Made by a program: the position numbers and the translations under genes
Notes under the pieces: model-generated
Seen by the model: only the letters and a program-made list of their open reading frames with translations
Database searches by the model: none
What the model was told of the DNA's origin: nothing
Shown: positions 10,262-20,447 of the stretch, piece after piece
Layout of the letters: every line of letters starts with the position of its first letter
Numbering within the stretch: position 1 is the stretch's first letter
Source: Eukaryota sp. TZLM1-RC
Taxonomy: Eukaryota > Metamonada: BaSk clade
Length of the DNA stretch: 64,000 bases
Reading direction: 5' to 3'
Assembly (NCBI GenBank): GCA_040285825.1
Contig: JAUPSS010000004.1
Coordinates: forward strand, 6,455,658 to 6,519,657

Positions 10262-12074
10262 TTGGGTTTTCTTTCCCGGCAACTTCTGGTTAAGTTCAGT
10301 GAAATGGCGCAGCGAACTGGTAGAACCCTGCCATTTGTCTATGACAACCAGTCTTCATCTTCGAGCCAGTCTTTCTCAAATCCGTTCTCACCTACTTCTC
10401 CAATTCCTAGCTCTCAAGAATACTCCGAACAAGATGTTGCTGTTACACTTACTCCCCAACAACAACGTGTTATGGACCTTGCCCAGTCTGGTAAGAGCTT
10501 TCTCGTATCTGGGGGTGCTGGAACTGGTAAGTCCTTTGTTCTACGTCATCTGGTGCACTACCTTCGCCAGAACCTTCAAGATCAAGTAGTGGTTACTGCA
10601 TCTACTGGAATCGGTATCATTTTTCATTCTCCCTTTAATCCCAGCTGCCGTCCAAATCTCTGGATTAACCATTCACTCCTTTGCCGGAATAGGACTGGGT
10701 CAGGAAGATGCTACTGCCATGGCTAAAAAGATGCACAGAGCAGCCAAAACAAGGTGGAGAGAATGTAGTGTGTTGGTTATTGACGAAATATCCATGCTTG
10801 ATAGTGAATTATTTGATAAATTAGAGAAGGTTGCTTCCATTGTTAGACGAAACAATAGACCTTTTGGAGGTCTTCAGCTCATTTTATTTGGTGATTTTCT
10901 TCAATTACCACCCGTCAAGTCCCAAAGACCTTCCACCCCTTTTGCTTTTCAGGCTGAGTCATGGCCCAAGATAATTGATGAAGTAGTTGAATTAACTGAG
11001 TCCATAAGGCAACGTGACCCTGTATTTATTTCATTACTTAGATTAATTAGAATTGGAAATACGTCACCGCCAGTAATTAAAATGCTTCAACAAGTACAAG
11101 ATCGTACTAGAAAAGAATTACAGGATTGTCATTTTTTGAGTCCCAAAAGCAAGAAAACTGCAGAAATTGAACATACTATTTTGTATTGCAAAAACAGAGA
11201 TGTAGATTCTGAAAATTTTAAAAGATTACAAGATCTTGGAAAGGCCCAAGAAATGACTTTTGAAGCCATTGATACTGGAAGAGAAGTATCAAGGTTCACT
11301 AATCAATTAAATTCCTTTATTCCGCAACGCATAACACTCAAAGTTGGTGCACAAGTAATGTTGACTAAGAATGTTAGTGTTTCTGGGTCTCTCTGTAATG
11401 GAGCAAGAGGGGTTGTCGTTGGTTTTGAAGGAAGATTACCATTAGTAAAGTTTTCCACACAAACAGTCAAGATTGAAAGACAAAAGTTTTCCATTGAAGA
11501 CAAGCAAATCACATTGGCTTCAAGAAGTCAAATCCCTCTTAGACTCGCTTGGTCGATTACCATTCATAAGTCTCAGGGAATGACTATAGAGAAAATGTCT
11601 ACTGCATTATCTGATGTATTTGAAAGTGCACAATTCTATGTTGCTTTAAGTAGGTGTCCTTCAATCAATAATTTAAGGTTATTGTCGTTTAGCGAACGGT
11701 GTATAAGGTGTCATTCAATAGCCCTTAGTTGGATTGAACTTGTTTGTCCTGGCATATTTCAAGCTATTTCTAAAGATTTGAGTGTATTGGTACAACATTT
11801 ACATGTTCCGCAAAGCTTAACACCTCCAGCAAAGAAAACTAACATTGAAGCCCAATCAAAACCAACTGTATCTGTTTCTGGGCAAGATTTATTAAGTAGA
11901 GTAACCAAATCTGGTAGTAAATCCTTGGAAATAGACATCTCCAAGCTTCGGTGTCCAGTTCACCAGGATTTGGTCAGAAAGGTGAAAATTATTGAAGGTA
12001 ATGGCCAAGACAATGTTGTTTTTATGTGCAATTCATATCCTATTTGTGTGTTTGAAATACTATTTGAAAAATAA
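10262..12074 (+). CDS. PIF1: PIF1-family DNA helicase, two exons
   Basis: The two exons are 10262-10613 and 10645-12074. Removing the 31-nt GT-AG intron restores helicase motif Ia (TASTGIAAVQISGLTIHSFAG). Other superfamily 1B motifs: Walker A GGAGTGKS, Walker B VLVIDEISMLD, motif III GGLQLILFGDFLQLPP, the Pif1 signature region, motif V AWSITIHKSQGMT, and motif VI FYVALSRC. It is a 5'-to-3' helicase that unwinds G-quadruplexes and acts in telomere, replication and mitochondrial DNA maintenance. The C-terminus ends with CPVH...CNSYPICVFE, a CHCC pattern resembling a GRF zinc finger. The first residues (MGFLSRQLLVKF) could be a mitochondrial presequence; an internal Met at 10304 is the alternative nuclear start. 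Confidence 0.9.
10614..10644 (+). other. 31-nt spliceosomal intron in PIF1
   Basis: Begins GTATCATTTTT and ends TAATCCCAG. Splicing joins ATC-G to CT-GCC, giving the conserved STGIAA motif, which is strong support. It is one of several introns of about 30 nt in the window. Confidence 0.9.
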
Positions 12075-12123
12075 CTTGTTATTTTAATAATTAATTAATA
12101 ATTCACTAAAAAACTGACTAATA

Positions 12124-13644
12124 CTACAAATCTACATCTATTTCAGTTTGTTTTACTTTGAGTAAACTAAAATATTTTACAGTTAATATTATTCCGATTA
12201 AGAAATGCAAAGACTCTAACAAAAATACAACTCCAGCTCCATATTTTTCAAAAACAAATGAAGACCATAAAGGAGTGATTAATAATGACATTGATTGAAC
12301 AGACATTAGCATTCCTTGGGCTGTTCCCTGTTTCGATGGTGGTAGTAATTGAGAATAAACTGATATCAACAGAGTTTGAGTTCCGGGGTAAAATAAAGAA
12401 ACAGTAGTTAGGGTAAAAAAGAAAATTGATTTGGGTACATAATGACTATTAATTGAGTAAACAAAAGAAAAACAAAGGAAACCAATCAAAACAACAATCA
12501 AACCCACAATCATAACGATACGGTCATAAAAAGAGGCATCATTTTCCATAACATTATTTTTTAATGAATCAAATACCTTTTCAGAAACGGAATCAATACG
12601 CTCAAATTTCTGTGGAATTCTTTTGAAATCTCTAGATAATGACGTCATCACAGATGGCATTCTTGAAGAATCTTCAGGAACTTCTGTGTTATCTTTAAAC
12701 AATTCTGGCTTCAACTTTGCTATAGTTTCGTCACTGGGAAGCCTTCTATACATTTTAGTGAATTTTTGAAGTAAAACATATCCCAAAATACAAGCAACTG
12801 CTCCAAAGGCAAACATCAACCCCGTTTGGGCCACATTCCACCCATAGGCAGACATTACAAAAGGAGAGGCAACTGCTTGAATGACAGCATTGACGGTAGA
12901 AAGAATATAGTTTAAAACAAGACAAATGACCAAAGCTCTTGACAATCCTGAAAACTTTTGAAAAGACTCAGCAGCTTCTTTGGTCCGGGGTCTGGTTTCA
13001 ATAAAGTAACATCGTAGAAGAAACACTGATACCAAGAAGAGAAGTGCACAAAGCCAACCCGGAGAAGTATATTCATTGATGTGAAGTTTCCCTACTATTC
13101 TAATGTCTATAAAAGAAAAGACTAGCCCTACTACTGGACCTAGAACAATACCAAGGATCTGCAGGGCATTGACGTAAGCATTAGCTAAGGTTCTTTCAGC
13201 GGAGGTGGTTACGGTGCTGAGATATGCTCTAACAATAGCCAAAGAGCCAGAGCCGACCCCTAGCAAAAGTCTACTGAATAGAACAACCCATACATTCCAA
13301 GAAATAGCATATGTGATGGAACAAAATGTACAAATGAACATTGCTCCTGAAAGAGATTCTTTAAGAGAGCGACGATTATACCAAATGCCCAGAAGAGGTC
13401 CACCGATAAAAGTACCGGCAGAAAAAGAAGAGACAATGATACCATACTGGAATTTACTACCTCCAAGCTGTCTAACATATTGGTAGATACTAGGCATTGT
13501 GACACCGAAAGCAATACCGTCTAGTAGGACTACAAAGAGAACAATGTACATGTCCTTTTTTGAATGAGATTGAGAAGAAGAAAAAGTGGAACTGTCAGAG
13601 TCGGAATCAACCAATGGACGTCTATGAATGATGTCAGCACCCAT
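12124..13644 (-). CDS. MFS transporter, MFSD8/CLN7-like
   Basis: A 506-codon multi-pass protein with about 12 hydrophobic segments, an N-terminal Ser-rich cytosolic tail and a long hydrophilic loop between the halves (about residues 300-375). The segment SRLLLGVGSGSLAIVRAYLS followed by ERTLANAYVNALQILGIVLGP and LHINEYTSPGW matches the CLN7/MFSD8 branch of the major facilitator superfamily, whose animal members are lysosomal. Substrate cannot be read from sequence. The gene is convergent with PIF1 (50 bp between stops) and divergent from the Cyc8-like gene with 88 bp between start codons. Confidence 0.85.
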   Translation of the reverse strand: MGADIIHRRPLVDSDSDSSTFSSSQSHSKKDMYIVLFVVLLDGIAFGVTMPSIYQYVRQLGGSKFQYGIIVSSFSAGTFIGGPLLGIWYNRRSLKESLSGAMFICTFCSITYAISWNVWVVLFSRLLLGVGSGSLAIVRAYLSTVTTSAERTLANAYVNALQILGIVLGPVVGLVFSFIDIRIVGKLHINEYTSPGWLCALLFLVSVFLLRCYFIETRPRTKEAAESFQKFSGLSRALVICLVLNYILSTVNAVIQAVASPFVMSAYGWNVAQTGLMFAFGAVACILGYVLLQKFTKMYRRLPSDETIAKLKPELFKDNTEVPEDSSRMPSVMTSLSRDFKRIPQKFERIDSVSEKVFDSLKNNVMENDASFYDRIVMIVGLIVVLIGFLCFSFVYSINSHYVPKSIFFFTLTTVSLFYPGTQTLLISVYSQLLPPSKQGTAQGMLMSVQSMSLLITPLWSSFVFEKYGAGVVFLLESLHFLIGIILTVKYFSLLKVKQTEIDVDL

Positions 13645-13732
13645 AACGACGAGCTAAAGGAAGAAGTAGTCAAGAAGGTCAAACAATAAAATGTGCGTAA
13701 TCTTTGATTGATTGCAGTCACTTTAAGCATTA

Positions 13733-15190
13733 ATGCAACAACTTACTATTTGCTGGATATCTCTGTGTCGAACTGCACGCACTTGCAACAACCCCACTCT
13801 CTTCTTTGAATGTGCCCAGAAGGCGTTTCTCACCAATCCCTGCCATCATGACAGTGTAAAATTCTACTGTATCGCTCTCAAAGAGGCAAATATGTTCAGT
13901 GAAGCTGCAAGTATGGTGGAAGCAATAAAGCACCAGGTGGATCAATCCCATATGACTTCTAAAGCATGGGGATATATAGGTGCACTGTTCATTCGAAATA
14001 ATCAACATTTACAAGCTTATGAATGTTTCAGAAACGCACTGTCCATCGACTCAGGTAATGTGGATATCTGGCTTTGTGTGGGCTTTCTCCTACGACTTTT
14101 TGGTCATGTCGACCTAAGTGAGCAAGCCTTTGTACGATGTTTGTCATTACCACATGCAGCCAAACATGAAGCACTCTATGAACTCGGTCTAATTTATAGA
14201 CACAAAGGTGAATTCACCAAGGCTTTGTCTTGCTTATCTGAAGCTGCCATAATTTGCGAGGACAAATCCCGTCTTGCGGAGATTCATTTCAACAAGGGTT
14301 TTGTCTTTGAACTTGCCCATCAGTTTCCAGATGCTCTGCATTGTTTCTATTCTGCCTTGGAACTCAATCCCCAGCATGCTGCTTGTCTTCAACATATCGG
14401 CTGGATATTACACTCTCAGCCATATCCTGATTCATTCAATGCTGTTCATATGCTAGTCAGGGCAGTCGCTGCTGATTATAGAGATGAACAATCGTGGTAC
14501 CTTTTAGGTCGTGTGTTAATGTCACATCACAATTTTCTTTTTGCTTTCCAGTGTTACCACCAAGCTATCTGCAGGGACCCTTCAAATTCATCAATATGGT
14601 GTTCCCTTGGAGTATTATACTATTATGTAGAACAATACCAAGATGCGCTTGCTATGTACGCTAGAGCTATTAGTATTGCCCCCACACTTGCAGAGGTGTG
14701 GTATGACCTAGGAGCACTGTTTGAGATTGTAGGTCAGCTTGATGATGCACTAGGGGCCTACAAGGCTGCCATGAATTTACATCCACGAAATCCCCAGCTC
14801 TCGCAAAGAGTTGCTGATTTGACGCATAAAATCTCCCACTTGAAAGGAATGGGGAAACCTACTGATGGTGAACAGTTGCTTCCATCTATTAGCACAATCA
14901 AAGCCCCTTCTACTCCATCTAAAATAGCTAATCTCCCCTCAGAAACAAGTGGTTTTGTTCGTGTAGGAAAGAGCAGTGATGCTTCGAAGATGAGTATTGG
15001 TTCTTCCAATCGTCTTCTTGCACTCTCTGATGCCGCTTCTCTTTTGGCATCAGCTACCCCTTCTGAAGAAGTGAAGTCTGAAAAACAAGAGTCTGCAGAA
15101 GAGCCTGTTCGGAATGTTTTTGCTCTTGGTCCAAGACGAAAATCTCTTGATTCTGGGAACAGAAAAAGAGTTAATGATTCAAGTGATTGA
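13733..15190 (+). CDS. Cyc8/Ssn6-like TPR transcriptional corepressor
   Basis: A 485-codon protein with about ten tetratricopeptide repeats over residues 10-375, then a Ser/Lys-rich low-complexity tail. The repeat series including WYLLGRVLMSHHNFLFAFQC, SSIWCSLGVLYYYVEQYQDAL and EVWYDLGALFEIVGQLDDAL is the pattern of Cyc8/Ssn6 (trfA in Dictyostelium), partner of the Tup1 WD40 corepressor in the nucleus. UTX-type TPRs are related, but no JmjC domain is present. Repeats before residue 40 look incomplete, so the ATG chosen may lack a short upstream exon. It ends with TGA, showing TGA is a normal stop here. Confidence 0.82.
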   Translation: MQQLTICWISLCRTARTCNNPTLFFECAQKAFLTNPCHHDSVKFYCIALKEANMFSEAASMVEAIKHQVDQSHMTSKAWGYIGALFIRNNQHLQAYECFRNALSIDSGNVDIWLCVGFLLRLFGHVDLSEQAFVRCLSLPHAAKHEALYELGLIYRHKGEFTKALSCLSEAAIICEDKSRLAEIHFNKGFVFELAHQFPDALHCFYSALELNPQHAACLQHIGWILHSQPYPDSFNAVHMLVRAVAADYRDEQSWYLLGRVLMSHHNFLFAFQCYHQAICRDPSNSSIWCSLGVLYYYVEQYQDALAMYARAISIAPTLAEVWYDLGALFEIVGQLDDALGAYKAAMNLHPRNPQLSQRVADLTHKISHLKGMGKPTDGEQLLPSISTIKAPSTPSKIANLPSETSGFVRVGKSSDASKMSIGSSNRLLALSDAASLLASATPSEEVKSEKQESAEEPVRNVFALGPRRKSLDSGNRKRVNDSSD

Positions 15191-15599
15191 CATTATTTCC
15201 TTAGTATTTTTATTTTTCTTGTATTTTTGTATTTTTATTTATTTTTTGTGTGGGTGACCTTCTTACTATTTACTTACCTTTTTTTGAAATTATCTTTAAG
15301 ATAACGCCAATAATAAATTTGTTTTCTGCAATGTTAGTCAATTTGTGAAGTCGATCTCAATTTAGTTTTTGGTTCTAATTAATATACACTCAATGGTTTT
15401 AGTTCTGATGGTAAAAGTCTTTCTGTGATTGGTGACCTTTAGGGAGCTTTTGTTGGCTTTCTCATTTATTCCGCATTAAAACAAATACATAATTTGTTTA
15501 AGTTTATTTTTGAGTTTATGTATTTCTGTTGTTGAAATCATATTCTTTCAAAACTTGAATATCAAATTTAATGATAGTCAAAATTGAGTTCAAAGTTTA
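15191..15599. other. Intergenic spacer downstream of the TPR gene
   Basis: T-rich 3' flank of the TPR gene with possible AATAAA at about 15311. No gene seen. Confidence 0.4.
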
Positions 15600-16130
15600 A
15601 GTTATTTTCTACGAAGAATCAAATAGAAAACAAAACAAACCAAAACACATAAGAAACTAAATTCTCCACGCCAACTCTTGATGAATCCTTATAAAGTTCA
15701 GACATCATTAAACTCAAGTACTTGGGAACACTTCTGTACAAAGCGAAAATGATACGATTCTTCCATAAATTCTCTGCAAAATTCTTACCACTTGAACGAC
15801 ATAAATTACCAAAATCATTGATGAAATTCAAGGCGGATTGTCCAATGTTGCCAAAAATCGAAAAGGCAAAAGGAACAAACGAACACTTCGAATAAAGGTT
15901 CTTATTTAAATCATTTAATATCTCAGTATATTTATATCTCTTACGATCTTCAGCCTTGAGTTCAAAGTTGTTTAATATATTATGAAAGTAAAAATTTCAG
16001 AAGCACAATAGAAAAATTTGAAACAGCCCTTTCCTAATTGCTGGACCTGTAACGTTCTAATCAACAAATTGGTTCAAAAGACAAGTTTGCAATGATAATA
16101 ACATTGATAACAATACAACTTCTCCTCATT
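15600..16130 (-). mobile_element. Non-LTR retrotransposon 3' fragment, subfamily III
   Basis: On the minus strand a partly open frame encodes FVPFAFSIFGNIGQSALNFI followed by SGKNFAENLWKNRIIFALY and SVPKYLSLMMSE. This corresponds to the extreme C-terminal region of the LINE proteins elsewhere in the window (FVPFEISLFGN... STFWLNRIVF...). It is 5'-truncated and has stops upstream of about 15960. The upstream part to 16130 is recognised only loosely. Confidence 0.6.
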
Positions 16131-16387
16131 TAATAACAAAGGTCCAACAGTAGAAGTTGCAATTGCTTTTGAATTGTGAGAAAACAATGGCTCAAGAACA
16201 ATAACGAAAAAAAATACAATCAGGAATGGTGAGAGTAATAATAAAGAAAGGTTTACTTTATTTCAAAAAACGGCTTTGACAAAAACTGTCCAAAACTAGC
16301 CAAAATCTATAATTATAAAGATTACTTCAATGATGATATAAATCGAGTTTATAACAAAAAAGACAAGAATTGTCACTAAAAAAAGGA

Positions 16388-17620
16388 TCAAACCCTTGTT
16401 CTTTTTGCTGAAGGCATTGGTGCAAAGTACTGAGATTGTCCGGATTTGCGCAACTTTCTAACTTCAAACTCATGACTCTCCTCAATAGAAGCCATGGAGA
16501 TAGATGGAGAAGGTTGAACAGTAAAGTAATGATGGTCAAGGGCATCTGAGGCTGTTATTCTTTTCCTAGGATTCAATTGCAGCATTTTCTGAAGCAGATC
16601 CAAAGCACCCTCCATTGAAGGATCATTTCCTACCTTGGCAAAGTGTTGAAGGAAGCGACTTTCCTTTCGAACAGCACCACCAAAGCTTCTGTAACTAGGA
16701 AGCTCTGAAGCTTCGGGCCAATCATTAAAGTCTGGTGAGCCACAAATATCCCATATCCTATTGACAGCCTCCGAGTCTGTTGCACTACGGAAGGGGGCCT
16801 CGCCTGTAAGAAGTTCAGCAAAGATGCATCCGACTGACCAAATATCAATGGGCCAGGAGTAACCCTTATCACCAAGGAAAACTTCAGGAGCTCTGTACCA
16901 ACGAGTGACTACCTTGGGGGTCATTGGACGCTTAGACTGGGTGATTGTCTTGGAGATGCGACGGGCCAGACCGAAATCACAGAGTTTAACATCACCGTTA
17001 GCATTTATCAACACATTTGACATCTTGATGTCACGGTGAAGAACTCTTCGATCATGGCAGTGGGCAAGAGCTTGAAGTAACTGATACATAATGTTTTTGA
17101 TGGCAGGTGGGGTGAACATTACTTTTGCAGAAGGAGAGTTGTGCAGACCAGCGAGATCATGGTCACAGTATTCAAAAATAATGACAACAGCTCCCTCACC
17201 AGAAAAATAGCGTTCTGGGTGACTGACAGCAACCTCAATGAGATTAACTATCCTAGTGTGTCGTAATAAGTGTAAAAGAGCAATTTCTCTAATAGCGGTG
17301 AGAGGAAAGCCATCGTTTCTTCGCTCAGTGGGATCTGAAGTTTTGGAAAAATCCGTACGAATGCGTTTAGAAGCTATAGGTCGCTTGTCTGCACAAGAAA
17401 AGCCCTTGTATACTTTGCCATAAGTTCCTTCACCAATCTGTTTGTCATGTTGATAACGTTCAACTGGTTGGCACCCCCATCTGGAAACAGTTTCAGCTAG
17501 GCTCTGAGAGCGAACATAGCGTTGCATAAAGTAAGATGAGGAGACTAATTCAAAAATTGAAATGTCCTCACAAAACAAATATTGTTTTTGCTGACGACAT
17601 TTATTTATTTTGTAGCTCAA
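16388..17620 (-). CDS. Cyclin-dependent kinase, CDK9/CDK12 (CDKC/Ctk1) type
   Basis: A 410-codon gene. The kinase domain covers about residues 56-350: Gly-loop IGEGTYGKVYKG, catalytic Lys in ASKRI, helix C sequence FPLTAIRE (the PITAIRE-like form), HRD loop LHRDIKMSN, DFGLAR, and a T-loop with TRWYRAPE. The upstream WGCQPVERY resembles the WG-x-C/V segment before the kinase domain of CDK12/CDKC. These kinases with their cyclins phosphorylate the RNA polymerase II CTD during elongation. The start is uncertain: the open frame begins at 17620, but the Met at 17527 (MQRYVRSQSLAE) is equally plausible. Confidence 0.88.
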   Translation of the reverse strand: MSYKINKCRQQKQYLFCEDISIFELVSSSYFMQRYVRSQSLAETVSRWGCQPVERYQHDKQIGEGTYGKVYKGFSCADKRPIASKRIRTDFSKTSDPTERRNDGFPLTAIREIALLHLLRHTRIVNLIEVAVSHPERYFSGEGAVVIIFEYCDHDLAGLHNSPSAKVMFTPPAIKNIMYQLLQALAHCHDRRVLHRDIKMSNVLINANGDVKLCDFGLARRISKTITQSKRPMTPKVVTRWYRAPEVFLGDKGYSWPIDIWSVGCIFAELLTGEAPFRSATDSEAVNRIWDICGSPDFNDWPEASELPSYRSFGGAVRKESRFLQHFAKVGNDPSMEGALDLLQKMLQLNPRKRITASDALDHHYFTVQPSPSISMASIEESHEFEVRKLRKSGQSQYFAPMPSAKRTRV

Positions 17621-18379
17621 TCTACAAAATAGTCTAAGAGATCAGTCTTTTACTCTATTGCTCTCCACCATATAATTTTGGTCTTAAATGGATTAATTCT
17701 TTAGTTGCAGCTATAGACCATTGTTTTGGGTCTTTGCTATCCAGCAATTGACCAAAATTTACATTATCTAACCCCTTAAAAATTAATGATATTCAATTAC
17801 CAATATTAAACAATGCAATTCGTTTTACGCAAACAATACCCAATAGATACTGGTAAGGCCCTTTCTATTTCCATATTTGCTGTGTCAAGAGATTTAAGAT
17901 ATGATAAAACATTTTCAGAACCAAGCATTATTGCCCACCGTGACTTTAGTTTTTCTATTAATATTTTTTTATTAAACATTTTATAAATCAACATTTAAAT
18001 AATGCATCTCTCCCAAAACAAACCAACTAAATGCAATTTTCTCATAGTGAGGTCAAAGTAATTGAATTATGTTTTCCACAATTTTACGTTGGTATCTGCT
18101 AGTACAATAATTGCCAATTACCTTTTATTTCAATATTTTCTATTTTCAACGCTGGCAAAACATTGAAAAACTACAACTCAATAGCCTCAATACACGCATC
18201 AACATCATCAAATTTCTTAAGTGCGCGATTTTTTTACTCTTTTCGTTATTGTAACAATGCTTTGCTCACCATTTCAGGAATTGTTAGCTGTGGCTAAACG
18301 TGACTTTCTCTATTAGGAAAGTGGATCACGTTATCATAGATTTAAAATGTATTTAGTTGTATTTATTTTTTGATTTCTA
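17621..18379. other. Intergenic region with unassigned repeat-like debris
   Basis: No intact gene. On the minus strand at about 17670-17750 a short open stretch reads DSKDPKQWSIAATKELIHL, and at 17806-17994 there is a 62-codon ORF. Both look like retroelement or gene remnants, but I cannot assign them. Confidence 0.3.
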
Positions 18380-18595
18380 ATATTCCTGTTCATAAACATC
18401 TGTTTTTATTAGTTTATGATGAACCGTGCACAAATAGCATCAGAATTGCTTTGAGGATACTGAACACACTACTATTGTGGCAAAAATTGAAGTTCAATCC
18501 TTTTCCTGCTCTTTCTTTTATTAAACTTGTGAAACCTTTGAGAAATTTAATGTCAGATATTCAAATTTTGCCAAAAAGAGAAACATCAAATGGAA
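18380..18595 (-). mobile_element. Non-LTR retrotransposon remnant, subfamily III
   Basis: The minus strand reads FDVSLFGKI and, a little further on, GFTSLIKERAGKGLNF, aligning with the FVPFAFSIFGN...NDFGNLCRSSGKNF region of the copy at 15600-16130. Stops and substitutions show decay. Confidence 0.45.
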
Positions 18596-18924
18596 CCAGC
18601 ACTCAGGTCCATTATCGCTATGAATTAACATAGGTATGCCAAAGATGGCGCAAACATTCCAAATTAAAGCATCGGCGGTTTCTAAGGCATTGATTTCTTT
18701 AAGAGGGACTAAAATTGTATATCCAGTAAAAGAATCTACAAATACTAATAGATATGTATTTCCATCGTTGTCAGTATTCAGAGGTCAATCTGGCAAAACG
18801 AACATCTGCCCATAGAGATCCTGTGAAAGGTGTTTTTGATCTTCTAACTGGAGCCGTTTTTTTTTGACAAGTTGGGCATCTTTTGACACGATTTATAAGG
18901 TCCTTTCTCATATTGGGCCAAATT
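18596..18924 (-). mobile_element. Ty3/gypsy integrase core fragment
   Basis: The minus strand gives, with frame changes, a zinc-finger C-x2-C segment (CPTCQKK) and then an integrase catalytic core containing VDSFTGYT and HSDNGPE. These are the first two acidic positions of the retroviral-type DDE integrase. It continues the decayed gypsy pol at 20448-21760 and is separated from it by a LINE insertion. Confidence 0.6.
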
Positions 18925-20447
18925 ATATTGAATTGATGCTATTCGTCATTTGGGTTCGTTTTGTGGAAATAATGATGAAATTACCGAAAAATTGTTTGAA
19001 AAGTTGAACTCAATTTCCGACAAAATTGACCGAATGATGAATTTAGATATACAAAAACACATCAAATTTACCATTATAAGACTGTGTTTTAGTTCCAACT
19101 TCAATCATATATTTCGATCTACAAATCCTCTCGTCACTAGACCTTTGGCTCAGAAGTTTAATGAATTACGTGCAAAAGTTCTGTCTCAATTACTGGGATG
19201 TAAAATGTTCCAAATTCCAGATCATGCTTACCTTAGTTCACATTATGGCGGTTTAGGGTGGACGAAGGCTTCTATTCTTACCTCGTGTGCTTTTGTTGGT
19301 GGATGCAGAAATGCAATCTTTGAGTTTTCCGAAAGATTTGCAGATTGGGAAGATTTATTGATGACAACACAAAGTTCCACTGTTTTTGCATTAAATGAAG
19401 AAATTTCAAAAATTGATGCAGAAAAATGGGGTCGATGCTTCCCCCAATCATTCAATGGCAATATTCCAGAAAAGAATGTTTTAAATTTGAAGTACACTCT
19501 TCGAACATTACAGAAACGATTGACTGGAATGTATGAAAATGATCTTTATAATAATATATGCAGCTCGGCTGTTTTAAATCAAGAACTTCACTCATTGTTA
19601 TTGGAAAAGGGTGTTTGTGAAAACAAGTCATCAGATTCTTCACGTTTTGTAACCATTGTACCACAAAGATTTGGATTGTGGGCCACTAATGAAGCATTTG
19701 TAACAAAAATGAGATCATATTTGAATATCCCCATTAATCAATTATTATCAAAAGAAAAATGTATTTGTTCGAATTCCCCTCAACTCATTTTGCGCCATGC
19801 TCTGAATTGCTCTAAATTGATAACTTATCGTTCTTCATTACATGATGCTGTTAGAGACACTGTTTTCAATATGGCACAAACTGCAAGAATATCGTGTATC
19901 AAAGAGCCTCTGCTGAAGGAAACATTTTCTCTGAATAATTTTGGTTCCGATGATAGAGGTGATGTATAATGTGATTGGATTGATAATTCTGAAGCCATTG
20001 TTGATTTTGTCTCATGTAATGTTGCAAATGATACTCTGGTTCACAGAAGAAAACTCAATCCTGTGACTGCTCTTGATTTTCAAGCAAAAGAGAAACATAG
20101 AAAATATGATAAAGATATTGAGGAGGCTAATGCTGATAGAAATACACAGCTGGTTTTCATTGCTTTCCCATTTTCGATAAATGGAAGATTATCAGATGAA
20201 GCAGAAACTTTTTTGAATGACTTCCAAAAAATGGTTCAAGAAAAAACAATGAAAAGATTTGATATTTTTTATGGCGTTTACGGATTCAATTTGCCATTAT
20301 TAATAGATTACCTCGGTTTTTCAATCGAATTAGAGAAGCTTTAGCTAGACAGCAAGCAGATCAAGATTTTGTAGAGGAAATCTTGGTTCAATGATAGTCG
20401 TCCCATTAGTTATGAGTTAATTGAATTAAGTGTGCAAATTCAATAAA
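18925..20447 (+). mobile_element. Non-LTR retrotransposon, subfamily I, 5'-truncated copy a
   Basis: The best-preserved subfamily I copy. ORF 18950-19969 (339 codons) continues in the same frame past a single TAA (GDV-stop-CDWID) and an ORF at 20063-20344. The post-RT thumb/linker is followed by CICSNSPQLILRHALNC (C-x1-C-x9-H-x3-C) and then RGDV with an Asp 13 residues later (VVDFV-type in sister copies). That order is the CCHC plus PD-(D/E)xK-like arrangement of restriction-like endonuclease domains in R2/NeSL/CRE-type non-LTR elements. RT motifs are missing. It ends with AATAAA at 20447 and interrupts a gypsy integrase. Confidence 0.75.
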
